DNA from: Paraspadella gotoi
Lineage: Eukaryota > Chaetognatha
Direction: 5' to 3'
Length of the DNA: 64,000 nt
Assembly: GCA_051294375.1 (NCBI GenBank)
Contig: CM119266.1
Location: 18,834,087-18,898,086, forward strand
Part shown: positions 1 through 12,401 of the stretch, piece after piece
Layout of the letters: the number at the start of each line of letters is the position of its first letter
Numbering within the stretch: position 1 is the first letter of the stretch
Translations under genes and position numbers: made by a program
Notes under the pieces: model-generated
What the model was told of the DNA's origin: nothing
The model's database searches: none
What the model saw: the letters and a program-made list of their open reading frames with translations, nothing else

Positions 1-1385
1 CGCGTTCGTATTCATTACCCTTTTTAAATTTGTATAAAAACAGGACGATTTGTTTTCATAGTTTTTTTTTTTTTTCAAATTTTTTTCTGAAAAGCAGAAA
101 ATAAGTCGGCGCACTTCGTCGTCATAATAGTCGTCGTCGTCGTCGACGTCAGACCCTGAATGTCGTTCATCTCATCGACGTCGTCGTCCAAATCTCAAAG
201 TTTGAAAAGAGTTAATGATTTTGGAAAGGACGGCGTTTAGTTACGCCTCAGCGCCTCCCACTCGGACCATCGCCGACTACGTGGCCCCTTCGACTTAGTT
301 TAAAAAAGTGGGGCTAAGCTCGATCGGGGCCCCCATACGTTCTGAACGAAAAAAATAGAAAAACAATTGGTATTCATTGCGGTTTTTCGGAGGATGAAAT
401 TTTTGTATCGAGATTTTCGGGGTTTGAGAGTTGAGAGAAGATTTGGGTCGGCGCTGAATTCAATTCGAACAAAAGACGCTTTGTTCTCGAACCCCGAACC
501 TTTTGTTTGGCGCGAGGCAAAGATGGGGGAGAGAGAGAGGGACGACGACGACGAGGACGACGACGACGACGACGACGACGAAGACGCGTGGAAATCGATA
601 ATAAAGTTTTTTGAAGAATAGAATTTATTTTTGTTACGAGGTGACGACGTGTGTAACGAGAAAGAGGAGATTGGGGGTTTGATAAATCGCGGGGGGGGGT
701 GAGTGTTTGAAAAAGGGGGGAGGGTTGGGGAAAGAGTCATGGGCTTCATTGTTTTTAGGCGGAGAGATGGAAGATCGAAGCGAAGAAAATAAAAAAGGGT
801 TAGAGGGAGAATTATTTGCTCGGACGCGAAGTTGTTAAAAACGTCACGGAGTTGGGAAGGATAATTGGATCTTAACGCGGGAAGATTTTTAGGGACGTTG
901 ACGATGACTGTTCTACTTTTATGGGGGAGCATCTCCGGACTCTTTATTTGATATGAAAAGAGTACAATTTTTAATAAAGGCGCATTTGATATTAGAAAGA
1001 AGAGATAAAACCAAAAAAAAAGGCGGACGAATGTCGTAAACGTATCCAACCATTATTTGCAAACACAAAGTGAGGCAACTCGAAATTAATAGTCTCTCGC
1101 ACGATTTTCTTGAAGGGAAGAAAAAAAAAAGAAGAAAAAGAAAAAGAAGAAAAAGAGAAAAAGAAAGAAGAAAGAGAAAGAAAGATCCGAGAGCAACGAC
1201 GCTAAGCTCTTTGTGTCACAATCCGCCATTTCCAATTCTTTCTTTCTTTCTCCCCATCCCGCGCTTTCCACTACTGACGCCCCCTCCCCCCTCTCCCGGC
1301 CACGCGCGCGGGTGTGTCGCTCGCGTGGAGAGAAAGATGCGCAGAAACGAAAGGAGGCCCCGCGCCGTGGACTCCGCTAGGACGG
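1..1385 (+). repeat. Module A, copy 1 (inverted partner of 2013-3484)
   Basis: This segment matches the reverse complement of 2013-3484 and the direct strand of 12402-13849. Position 1 pairs with about 3484, and the CTCCGCTAG at 1372-1380 pairs with 2014-2025. The copies differ chiefly by single-base indels, often in homopolymers. It contains a short (ACG)n tract at about 541-586, which produces aspartate- or serine-rich open frames that I do not regard as genes. The longest open frame (minus strand, 300-1049) includes a serine run read from this tract and is not preserved in the other copies. No known domain is visible. Confidence 0.85.
541..586. repeat. (ACG)n microsatellite in module A
   Basis: Nearly pure GAC/ACG triplets, with counterparts in the other module A copies at about 2845-2918 (CGT strand) and 12964-13036. 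Tract length and interruptions differ among the three copies. Confidence 0.9.
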
Positions 1386-2012
1386 CCTTTTCCCTTCCCC
1401 TTTAATTTCTCTGCCTTTCCTTCCCCTTCCCTTCCCCCTTTCCTTTCACTTCCCTTCTCCTTTACTTTTCCCTCCCTACACTTTCCAATCATTCCTTTCT
1501 GCCTTTCCTTCCCCTTCCCATTCCCCTTTCCCTTTCACTTCGCCCTTCTCCTTTCCTTTTCACTTTCCCTTAACCCGCTTTCGCTTTTCCCTTCCCTTTC
1601 CTGCTTTTTCTTACCTATTCCCTTCCCTTATCCCCTTCCATTCCACTTTCCCGATTCCCTTCCCCTTCCCCTTCCCTTCCCTTAATCCCTTTCCCCTTTT
1701 CCTTCTTTTCCTCTTTCCTTCTTTCCTCTTTTCCTTCTTTCCCCTTTCCTTCTTTTCCATTTTTTCCTTCTTTCTCCTTTTTTCTTCTTTCCCTCTTTCT
1801 CTTCTTTCCTAGCTTTACTTTTTTCCCCTTTACCTTCTAACCCCACATTCCTTTAACTCTATTACGCTTCTCCGCCATTTTACTTCACTCTTTTTCTCTC
1901 TCATTCTCTCTTCTCTCTCTTCCGATCTCTCTCTCTTCTCTCGTCTCGTCTCTCATCTCTCTCTCTCTCTCTCGTCATTCATCTCTCCTCTCTCAACTAC
2001 TCTTCCTGCCCC
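1386..2012. repeat. Module B: long pyrimidine tract (CCTTTT/CTTCC-rich)
   Basis: About 630 bases almost entirely C and T on the plus strand, made of degenerate CTTCCC/CCTTTT units and passing into TC repeats near 1890-1990. It is matched in reverse complement by the purine tract at about 13850-14455. The phenylalanine/proline/leucine-rich open frames across it come from base composition alone. Confidence 0.85.
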
Positions 2013-2876
2013 CGTCCTAGCGGAGTCCACGGGGCGGGGCCTCCCTTTCGGTTTCTTGCGGCATCTTCTCTCCAGCGGTCGAGCGACACACCCGCTGCGC
2101 CGTGGCCGGAGAGGGGGGAGGGGGCGGTCAGTAAAGTGGAAAAGCGGGGATGGGGAGAAAGAAAGAAAGAATTGGAAATGGCGGATTGTGAACACAAAAG
2201 AGCTTAGCTGTCGTTGCTCCTGCGGAATCTTTTCTTCTCTTCTTCCTTTCTTTTTCCTCTTTTCTTTCTTTTTCTTTTTCTTCTTTTTTTTTCTTCCCTT
2301 CAGAAAGATCGTGCGAGAGACCTATTAATTTCGAGGTTGCCTCACTTTGTGTTTTGCAAATAATGGTTGGATACGTTTAACGACATTCGCTCATTTTTTT
2401 TTTATATCTTCTTTCTAATATCAAATGCGGCTTTCATTAAAATTGTAACTCTTTTTCATAATTTCAAATAAAGAGTCCGGAGATGCTCCCCCCATAAAAG
2501 TCGAACAGTCATCGTCACGTCCCTAAAAAATTTCCGCGTTAAGAATCCCAAATTATCCTTCCCAACTCTCGTGACGTTTTTAACAACTCGCGTTCCGGAT
2601 GCAAATAATTCCTCCCTCTAACGCCTTTTTTATTTTCTTCCCTCGATCTCTATCTCTCCGCCTAAACAATGAAGCCCATTGACTCTTCCCCCACCCGTCT
2701 CCCCCTTTTTCACATCTACCCCACCCCTAGGTGTTCCGCGATTTATCAAACCAATCTTCCTCCTTTCTCGTTACACCACGCCGTCGTCACCTCGTAAACA
2801 AAATAAATTCTATTCTTCAAAAAACTTTTAATTAATCGTTTTCACGCCGTCGTCGTCGTCGTCGTCGTCGTCGTCT

Positions 2877-2916
<40 letters not shown>

Positions 2917-3484
2917 TCCCTCTCTCTCTCCCCATGGCTTTTGCCTCGCGCCAAAACAAAAGGTTCGGGTTCGAGAACAAAAGCGTTCTTTGTTCGAATT
3001 GAATTCAGCGCCGACCCAAATCTTCTCTCAACTCTCAAAAACCCCGAAAATCTCGATAAACAAAAATTTCATCCTCCGAAAAACCAGCAAATGAAATACC
3101 ATTGTTTTTTCTATTTTTTTCGTTCAGAACGTATGGGGGCGGCCCATCGAGCTTAGGCCCACTTTTTAAACTAAAGTCTGATAGGGGCCACGTAAGTCGG
3201 GCGATGGTCCGAGTGGGAGGCGCTAGGCGTAACTAAAACGCCGACCTTTCCAAAATTCAATTAAACATCTTTTCAAAACTTTGAAGATTTGGACGACGAC
3301 GTCGATGAGATGAACGATCATTCGGGGTCTGGACGAACGACGAGACGACGACTATTATGACGACGAAGTGCCGCTCGACTTATTTTCTGCTTCTAGAAAA
3401 AAATTTGAAAAAAAATAAAACTAATGAAAACAATCGTCCTGTTTTTATTTTACAAATTTAAAAAGGGGTAATGATACGAACGCG
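2013..3484 (-). repeat. Module A, inverted copy
   Basis: Reverse complement of 1-1385 and of 12402-13849. It contains a (CGT)n tract at about 2845-2918. Frames across the three copies do not agree, which argues against coding. Confidence 0.85.
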
Positions 3485-3859
3485 TGTCTCCCTTCTCCTT
3501 TCCACTCTTTATCTCTTTACAATCTAATCTCCTGCCCATTCTTTCTCCTTCTCTCCACACATCCCCTTCCCGAAGTAGAGCAAAAACGAATAAGTGACAA
3601 AAGTTGGACAACAAATGAGCAAACGACGACGATGACGAAACGAAAAACGAGGGCCGACGACGAAACGAGGCTGAGGACGAAAAAAGAGAGAATAAGGCAC
3701 CATGAATTAGAAAAACGCGAAAAATGACGCAAAGTCATTTTGGCCAGCAACTTGGGAGTAATCATTTTTTTCTTACCCTCTTTCTTCTCTCTCTTCACTC
3801 TCTCTCGTGCTCTCTCTCTCTCTCTTCTCTCCTCTTCTCTCCTCTCTCGTATCTTTCCT

Positions 3860-3904
<45 letters not shown>

Positions 3905-6900
3905 GCAAAAGTATAACCGAGCCCAGGGAAAAAAAAAAGAAGGAAAGAGAAAGAAAGAACGGTAATGGGTGCAATGATGTTTGTATCTCGCTTCGTCAGA
4001 CGTTTTTTTCTTATTCCGTTCAGACTTTTTTTTCTTATTCAAAAGATGATTATTGTTTTTTGACCTTTCGCCGACGACGACGACGCACGACCGACGACGA
4101 CGACGACGACGTCAAAAAGAAAAAAAAAGAACGGCAACGTTTATAACGTCATGATGACGCAAAGACGACGTTAAGAAAGACGAAGTTGGATGAGCGCAAC
4201 GAGGAAACGACGACAACGACGTAACGCGATACACGACGCTCCCCCAGAGAAGTTACTCTCGCCCTAATGGATGCCGAAAACTCACACTTCAGCATACACG
4301 TCGTTTGCTTGTGAGACTCCGAAGGGGCCTGCCTCGCCGTCTGGCCCACTCGCCCTTCTCGCCCTCTCACCCTCTCGCCTCTACGCCCCGTCAAAGGTCA
4401 ATGTTTCCAAAACTATTTACTTTTCTTAAATCTCCTCTTTTTTTCTTTTTCTTTCAGAGCTTCCTATTCAATTTAACTTCTCTTTCTCTCTTTCTTGCTT
4501 TCTCTCTTCTTTCTTTCTTTTCTTTCTTTTTCCCATCTTTTTTTCCCTCTCCTTCACTTTTTCTATCATTAGTTCTATCATTTTTGCTTTAAAATGAGAG
4601 AAAAACTTTTCACTCGGCGCCACGCTCGTAAAAAAAAAAAGAGAAACAAAAAGACGGAAATAGATAAAAAAAAAAGTTTTGAGTTTCGAGTCCATTGACA
4701 AAAGAAAATTTGCGTTTGGTTTTTTCGTCGCATTAACGAAGTCGTTTACGCCCTCTTGAAGGGGAAAAACGCAGAAAACGAGGGAAACCGAATTTTTTAG
4801 GGACGTCAAGACGATAATGACGGTTGACGGTGAAAAACAGGGACCCAAAACTTTTGGCCAAAGCAAACAGTAATATACAGTGGCGATAAACAAGGAAATA
4901 CGGCGATCAAGAGAAGACAAAACTTTGTCCCATAGGACAAACCACTAACACCGAAACTTAAACTATGGTGAAGAGATTAAAAAAGTAAAACCAGAAAAAC
5001 GATAACCATGATGACTTTCACACACAAACAAGAGAGACAAAGGAAAAAGAAAAAAGAAAAATAAGAAAAAAGAAATAGAAAAAGAAGTAGAGAAAAAGAA
5101 AAATAAAACGAAAAAAGAAAAACGCTTTGCTTGGGTGTATTCTTGTTTCATTCTGCTTCAGGAAAAAAAAAGGAGAGAAAGACGCAAAGAATGAAGCTAA
5201 GTTCGGAAAAGTCGTTACCCGGAATCACAACAGAACGTTTGCGACTCAGGATTCAGGACTTAACGGCCGCCGTCGCCGACGCCGCCGGCTGCCGCCGCGT
5301 CCCGCTGCATGACATGAATCATTTATAAAACGGAATTTTTTTTTCTTTGATGTCAACGATTTTGTCAGATTTGTTAAGAAACATATCTGCCTCTTTCTGG
5401 TATGAAAAGTTTTTTTGAAATGATCTCAAACCTCTTTCTCCTTTCTCTTCTTCTTATGAGGATATTGATTTTGTTCAGGCTCAACGTTCAACCAAATTTC
5501 AAATGCCATTTTAAATCAAAAACACGCATTGTCTCGCTGACATGTCGTTTCATGTCAACGAGAAATAACACGGTGATAATAGGCCGTCGCTTTGGCACAA
5601 CACATTGAATTAGCCGTCTAGTTTACTTTTGTTTGTAGCTTATTGATCCTTTAGGTTCATAAGTCTCAAGACTAAGACCAAAGTTAAGGATGGATTTTTC
5701 ATTTAAAGATTTTAAGAATCGAGATTTTTTTATTCATAAAAATCAGTGAGAGTCGAATTATTTAAAACCAAGAATGGTGATTGCCAATGTGTTGCGCCGC
5801 AGGGACTATTTTTCACAAAAATGATCAACGATTATGACCATGACATTGACATCAACTAAAAAAACTTTCTTAAGCACCTTGTATTTATGAACATGCAACG
5901 TTGCATCAAAATTTTCCGTCTTTTTTCCTTATAGTTGAATTCCGTAACGCGGGCTAGCAGCTCGCTTAGATTTGAGGTTTATTTCTGTCTTAGACAATGT
6001 GGCAACACCAACAATAGGCGATTCACTATGCCTTTTTACGTAAGTGAACCAGACCGACGGACAGACATAACTGACCGACCGAACTAACCCAAAATGACTT
6101 AGAGTAGGCTCCGCGCAGTTCTCGCGGCGCCAACTAAAAAAAACTGATGTACATTTAAACCAGGTCTCAAATCTAAAATTTTCTTGTTTCTATTCGCCGA
6201 CAAAAACTTCCTTTTAAACAATACTTCTCTTGAATCCATGGTCAAAACTAATATTACATCCTTCATCCAGTGCCTCACCTCATCATGGTCGGCCCGCTCA
6301 CTTCACCTCATTCAGGCGGCTTGCCACTCGCTTTTCATCTGTTGGCGGCGCCATATCCTCGTCTCTAACATTTGCTCACTCCCACCCCTCACCGTGATAT
6401 CCTTCTCTCCTCACTGAAATATTGTCTGCCTCCTCACCGCCAATATTTGTCTGCTCCTCACAGTGTTATTATCTGCTCTCATCATTGTTATTTTCCTGCT
6501 CCTTGCCACAATATCATCTGCTCTTCATCATGATTTCGTCTACTTCACATGTACATCCTCCACGCAATATTGTCTGCTCCTTCAGCACAAAATTATCGTC
6601 TGCCATATGCGCGATAATCGTCCTGCTCTTGCTTTTGATATTGTCAGCTACTCACCGTGAATTGGTCCTGCTCCTCACTGCCAATTATGTTTTGCTCCCT
6701 CACCACAATATTTCTGCTCTTCAACCCCGATTACAGTCCTGCTCCTACCACAATATCGTCTGCTCCTCACTGCAATATCGTTTGCTCCTCAAATGTGAAA
6801 TTATTCCACTCCTACGTGATATCGTCTGCTCTTCATCGGTGATAATCGTCTGCTACTATCACCCTAGCCAAACGCACGATTCCTCGTCCCTTCTTTCGTC

Positions 6901-7070
6901 GTCGTCTGGACGGCGATTATATGTTAATAAGGATAATGACCCATGTCCTACTCTCTCTCTCTCACTCTTTTCTCCTCTTCTCTCTCTTCTCTCTCCGTCT
7001 CTCTCTCTCTCTCTCTCGTTTTCTTCTTCTGTTTTCCTCTCTCTCCTCTCGACTCTCTCTCTCGTCTTCT
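3485..7070 (+). repeat. Module C, left arm of the 1.4-14.5 kb palindrome
   Basis: Matches the reverse complement of 8773-12401 over its whole length. Landmarks shared by both arms are a TC tract (about 3790-3902), an (ACG)n tract (about 4073-4112), a GCC-rich patch (5264-5312, partner about 10575-10615) and a 22-24 bp minisatellite (about 6370-6860). A frame at about 4468-4920 on the minus strand reappears at 10918-11397 on the plus strand, ending in the same long peptide, as expected of inverted copies. Its product is lysine/phenylalanine/serine-rich with no recognisable domain. Confidence 0.85.
6370..6860. repeat. 22-24 bp minisatellite in module C
   Basis: Degenerate tandem units built on CTGCTCCTCACCGCAATATC. 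The array ends near 6860 and is mirrored at about 8990-9490. The leucine/serine-rich open frame at 6422-7150 is a by-product of the array. Confidence 0.75.
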
Positions 7071-7095
7071 NNNNNNNNNNNNNNNNNNNNNNNNN
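7071..7095. other. Assembly gap, exactly 25 N
   Basis: One of eight gaps of identical 25-N length (others at 16079, 24927, 34736, 44855, 52344, 55260 and 60426). A fixed length indicates a placeholder, not a measured gap. Confidence 0.95.
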
Positions 7096-7369
7096 GTCTT
7101 TCCCTTTTTCTTTTTCCTCTTTTCCTTCTTTTCCATTTTTACCTTTCTAACCCACATTCCTTAACTCTATTACCGTGTGTTCTCCCTCATTTTCTTCACT
7201 CTTTTTCTCTCTCATTCTCTCTCTTCTCTCTCTCGTCTCTCTCTCTCTCTCTCCTCGTCTTCTCTCTCTCTCTCTCTCTCTCTCTCCTCTCTCTCTCAAC
7301 CTACTCTTCCCCAAAAGGAAAAGGAAAAGGAAAAGGAAAAGGAAAAGGGGAAGTGAAAGGGAAAGGGGA
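7096..7369. repeat. Pyrimidine-to-purine switch (module B fragments back to back)
   Basis: A 220-base pyrimidine stretch resembling 1700-2010 is followed at about 7315 by GGAAAA-type purine repeats resembling the opposite strand of module B. The segment therefore folds on itself and sits at the inner edge of the large palindrome. Confidence 0.6.
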
Positions 7370-8772
7370 AGAAAGGGGCCGCTACGATCCATCCCGAACA
7401 AAAGACATTATCGGAACAAAGGAAAGTCGAGGCGACGGGTCGGGACAAAGAAATCGAATGTAGATTGGAAGAGAAAGAAAGATGAAATCAAAAAAAATAG
7501 AAGGGAGGAGAGAGAAAGGAGAGAAAGGCAGAGGAAGGCAGAGGAAGGGCTCAGTCCGAAGCCGTAGTCAAAAACAAATCTGAGCTGAAAGATTGAAAAG
7601 ATATAGAGAAAGATGTGGGAGTTAGGGGCCTTGGCTGAAGGGACTGGCTCGAGCTTGGCTTCGATCCAGGACTGGTGGATCTTTTGTGCTCGGAGGAGAA
7701 AGACGAACGGCGAGGGTCGATATCAACGTCCGTCCAAGAATGAGAAGATTAGTTTCTGGCATTTTTCTATGAAAAAAAAAAATAAAAGGGAAGTTCGTTT
7801 TTGAGGGAATTTTTCCATCAGCGAAATCTCATCTCATTCATTCTCTCATTTCGTATTTAATCTCATCGCCGGTTTCTATCATATGAATAGTACATTTCTT
7901 TTTCTTTTTTATTTTAAATAAATTAATTATGGCAACTCTCTCTTCGATTCGTTTCCCTGAGACTCTAGTCACATTGTTTTAAACTTTCTAATAGCAATTA
8001 ATCCCACTATTTAAAAAAAATCTAATTATCTTAAATTTTCACAACAAATTGATATAGAATTTACTATGAAAAATTGCAGGATTACTTGTTTTACTAAATT
8101 AGACTTTAAAATTTTATATTAAAATTTTATGTTATTTTCCTTTCTTTTTCGTTGTGTATTGTGATTTAGAGAAAAGTTTGAATTTAGTGACCACAACGAA
8201 TTTTTTTTATTAAGAAAACGGACAAGTTTCTGTTCACAATACGAACCTTCATCAGCTTCATTTTTAAAATAAATGTAAGAATTTAATAAATTTCACTATA
8301 TATTAGATTTAATTATATTTTTTACATAGAGTAGTTAGCGTTGTCTTCTGGAAATAGAGGGAGCATCTATACAACACAAAGTTAAAAGTTACTTTCTGTC
8401 CTAGTTTTCTAATTAGATATTAGACATCATTCTTGTGAAGAAGTCATTTATTGAAAATTACAAAATATCTAAAAGTCTGAACAGAAAGGGGTGGAGAGGA
8501 TAAGCTTAAATAAACTCTGTAATAAATAACAAAACCCTGCAAGGTTTTAATCAAAATGCTCTCGCTGTAGAGTTTAATAGTATTTCCTTAAGAATGAAGT
8601 AGTAATATAAATTTTCTTATCCTAAATATCCCACAACACTTAAGGCGAAACAAAAATCATCGACACGGCAGCCGCCGCCACGAGATCGTTTTTGTTTGCA
8701 GAGAAAGAAACAAGACGAAAACAAGACATAAACAAGACAAAAAAAAGGATATAAGACATTCTCCTTTTTGCC
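7370..8772 (+). repeat. Module D, copy 1 (palindrome spacer)
   Basis: Direct repeat of 14541-15987, starting with GCCGCTACGATCCATCCC and ending near CTCCTTTTTGCC. It is AT-rich after about 7800 with no coding signal. It holds a degenerate hammerhead-like motif on the minus strand at 8221-8256. The short frame at 7613-7804 is shared with 14788-14979 in the other copy, but only partly, and I do not recognise it. Confidence 0.85.
8214..8262 (-). ncRNA. Degenerate hammerhead-like motif, module D copy 1
   Basis: Read on the minus strand, this shows CTGATGA, then an 18-base stretch containing a GTTC...GAAC stem, then GAAA, C, two bases and GTC. That is the order of a type-I hammerhead core. Against it: an extra A follows CTGATGA, the base pair next to the core is a mismatch, and stem I is only weak A/T pairing. 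The other module D copy (15417-15455) keeps the same mismatch, so that mismatch is not random read error. It may be a decayed ribozyme or a chance resemblance. Confidence 0.3.
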
Positions 8773-11700
8773 AAGAAGACGAGAGAGAGAGTCGAGAGGA
8801 GAGAGAGGAAAACAGAAGAAGAAAACGAGAGAGAGAGAGAGAGAGACGGAGAGAGAAGAGAGAGAAGAGGAGAAAAGAGTGAGAGGAGAGAGAGTAGGAC
8901 ATGGAGTCATTATCCTTATTACATATAATCGCCGTCCAGACGAGACGAAAGAAGGGTACGAGGAATCGTGCGTTTGTGCTAGGGTGATAGTAGCAGACGA
9001 ATTATCACCGATTGAAGAGCTAGAACATATCACGGTTGAGGAGTGGATAATTATCACATTTGAGGAGCAAAACGATATTGCAGTGAGGCAAGCAGACGAT
9101 ATTGTGGTAGGAGCAGGAACCTCGAATAATCGGGGTTGAAGAGCCAGAAATATTGTGGTGAGGAGCAAAACAATATGCAGTGAGGGAGCAGGACCAATAT
9201 CACGGTGAGTAGCTGACAATATCAAAGCAAGAGCAGGACGCATTATCGCGCATATGGGCAGACGATAATTTTTGTGCTGAAAGGAGGCAAGAACAATATT
9301 GCGGTGAGGAGCAGATGTATCATGGTGAGAGTAGACGAAATCATGATGAAGAGCAGATGATATTGTGGCAAGGAGCAGAAAATAACATGATGAGGAAGCA
9401 GAAATAACACTGTGAGGAGCAGACAAATATTGCGGTGAGGAGCAGACAATATTTCAGTGAGGAGAGAAGAATTATCCACGGTGAGGGTGTGGGCAGTGCA
9501 GCAAAATGTTAAGACGAGGATATGGCGCCCCCCCCCAACAGATGAAAAAGCGAGTGGGCAGCCGCCTTGATGAGGTGAAGTGAGCGGGCCGACCTGATGA
9601 GTGTGAGGCACTTGGTTATGAAGATGGTAATATTAGTTTTGACCAATGATTCAGAGAACTGTTATTGTTTTAAGAAGGAATGTTTTTTTGTCGGCGTAAT
9701 AGAAACAAGGAAATATGAGAAAAGGAGAAACCTGGTTTAACCATGATAACCACAGAATCAGAATTTTTAGTTGCCGCCGCTGAGAACTGCGCGGAGCCGT
9801 ACTCTAAGTCACTTTTGGGTTAGTTCTTGTCGGTCAGTTATGTCTGTCCGTCGGTTCTGTCACTTACGTTAAAAAGGCATTATAATTCGCCTATTGTTGG
9901 TGGCCAATTGTTAAGACAGAAAAAACCTCAAATCTAAGCGACTGCTATAAGCTATAAGGAATAAAAGACGGGAAAATTTTGATGCAGTTGCATGTTCATA
10001 AATACAAGGTGCTTAAGAAAGTTTTTTTAGTTGATGTCATGTCATTTGTCATATCGTTTGATCATTTTTGTGAAAAATAAAGTCCCTGCGGCGCAACACA
10101 TTGGAATCACCATTCTTGGTTTTAAATAATTTCACTACTCACTGATTTTTGAGGAATAAAAAAAAATCTCGATTCTTTAAATCTTTAAATGAAAATCCAT
10201 CCTTAACTTTGGTTCTTAGTGAGACTTATGAACCTTAAAGGATCAATAAGCTTACAAACAAAAGTAAACTAGACCGGCTAATTCAATGTGTGTGTGCCAA
10301 AGCGACGGCCTATTTCACGTGTTATTTCTCGTTGACATGAAACGACATGTCACGAGACATGCGTTTTTTGATTTAAAATGCATTGAATTTGTTGAACGTT
10401 TGAGACCTGAACAAAATCAATATCCCATAAGAAAGAGAGAAAGGAGAGAAAAGAGGTTTGAAATCATTTCAAAAAAAACTTTTCAATACCAGAAAGAGAG
10501 CAGAATGTTTCTTACAAATCTGACAAAATTCGTGACATCAAAGCAAAATCGTTTATAATGATTCATGTCAATCAGCGGGACGGGCGGCAGCGGCGGCTGT
10601 CGGCACGGCGGCACCGTTAAGTCTGAATCCTGAGTCGCAAACGTTTCTGTTGGATTCCGGGTAACGACTTTTCCGAATTAGCTTCATTTTTGCGTCTTTC
10701 TCTCCTTTTTTTTTCCTGAAGCAGATGAAACAAGGAATCACCCAAGCAAACGTTTTTCTTTTTTCGTTTTATTTTTCTTTTTCTTACTTCTTTTTCTATT
10801 TCTTTTTTCTTATTTTCTTTTTCTTTTTCCTTCTCCTTTGTTTGTCCGTCGTGAAAGTCATCATGGTTATCTTTTTCTGGTTTTACTTTTTTATCTCTCA
10901 CCATAGTTTAAGTTTCGGTGTTAGTTGGTTGTCCTATGGACAAAGTTTGTCTTTCTCTGTCGCCGTATTCCTTGTTTGTCGCCACTGTATATTACTGTTT
11001 GCTTTGGCCAAAAGTTTTGGGTCCCTGTTTTTCACCGTCAACCGTCATTATCGTCTTGACGTCCCTAAAAAATTCGGTTTCCCTCGTTTTCTGCGTTTTT
11101 CCCCTTCAAGAGGGCGTAAACGACTTCGTTAATGCGACGAAAAAACCAAACGCAAATTTTCTTTTGTCAATGGACTCGAAACTCAAAACTTTTTTTTTTA
11201 TCTATTTCCGTCTTTTTGTTTCTCTTTTTTTTTTTACGAGCGTGGCGCCGAGTGAAAAGTTTTTCTCTCATTTTAAAGCAAAAATGATAGAACTAATGAT
11301 AGAAAAAGTGAAGGAGAGGGAAAAAAAGATGGGAAAAAGAAAGAAAAGAAAGAAAGAAGAGAGAAAGCAAGAAAGAGAGAAAGAGAAGTTAAATTGAATA
11401 GGAAGCTCTGAAAGAAAAAGAAAAAAAGAGGAGATTTAAGAAAAGTAAATAGTTTTGGAAACATTGACCTTTGACGGGGCGTAGAGGCGAGAGGGTGAGA
11501 GGGCGAGAAGGGCGAGTGGGCCAGACGGCGAGGCAGGCCCCTTCGGAGTCTCACAAGCAAACGACGTGTATGCTGAAGTGTGAGTTTTCGGCATCCATTA
11601 GGGCGAGAGTAACTTCTCTGGGGGAGCGTCGTGTATCGCGTTACGTCGTTGTCGTCGTTTCCTCGTTGCGCTCATCCAACTTCGTCTTTCTTAAGCGTCG

Positions 11701-12401
11701 TCTTTGTGCGTCATCATGACGTTAATAAACGTATGCGTTCTTTTTGAGATTCTTTATTGACGTCGTCGTCGTCGTGTCGGTCGTCGTCGTCGTCGTGGAA
11801 GAAAAATATCATTTTGAATATAGAAAAAAAGAGTCTGAACGAATAAGAAAAAACGTCTGACGAAGCGAGATACAAACATCATTGCACCCATTACCTGTCT
11901 TATCTTTTCTCTTTCCTTCTTATTTTTTTTTCCACTGGGCTCGTGTTATACTGTTTGCGACGAGAGAGAGAGAGAGAGATGAGAGAGAGGAGAGAGAGAG
12001 TGAGGAGAGAGAGAGAGAGAGATACAAGAGAGGAGAGAGAGGGGACGAGACTAGGGGGAGAGAAGAGTAAGGAGAGAAGGATAGAAAAATGATTACTCCC
12101 AAGTCGCTGGCCAAATGACTTGTGCGTCATTTTTCGCGTTTTCCTAATTCCAATGGGCCTTATTCTCTCTCTTCTTGCGCGAAGCGTCCTCCAAGTCCGC
12201 GACTGTTTCGTCGTAGCGGCGCCCTCATAGTTATTGCGTTCGGTCATCGTCGTCGTTTTGCTCATTTGTTGTCCAACTTTTGTCACTTATTCGTCGGTTT
12301 TGCTTCTACTTCGGGAAGGGGATGTGTGGAGAGAAGGAGAAAGAAATTGGGCGGAATTTAAGATGTAAAGAGATAAAGAGTGGAAAGGAGAAGGGAGTAC
12401 A
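8773..12401 (-). repeat. Module C, right arm of the palindrome (inverted)
   Basis: Reverse complement of 3485-7070, carrying the mirrored minisatellite (about 8990-9490), the GCC patch (10575-10615), the (CGT)n tract (about 11759-11800) and the GA tract (11965-12030). Differences from the left arm are dominated by one-base gains and losses, and open frames are broken differently in the two arms. Confidence 0.85.

Noticed and set aside
4468-4920. 150-codon minus frame matching a 159-codon plus frame at 10918-11397
   Set aside because: The agreement is expected from inverted copies, the composition is low complexity and no domain is recognisable.
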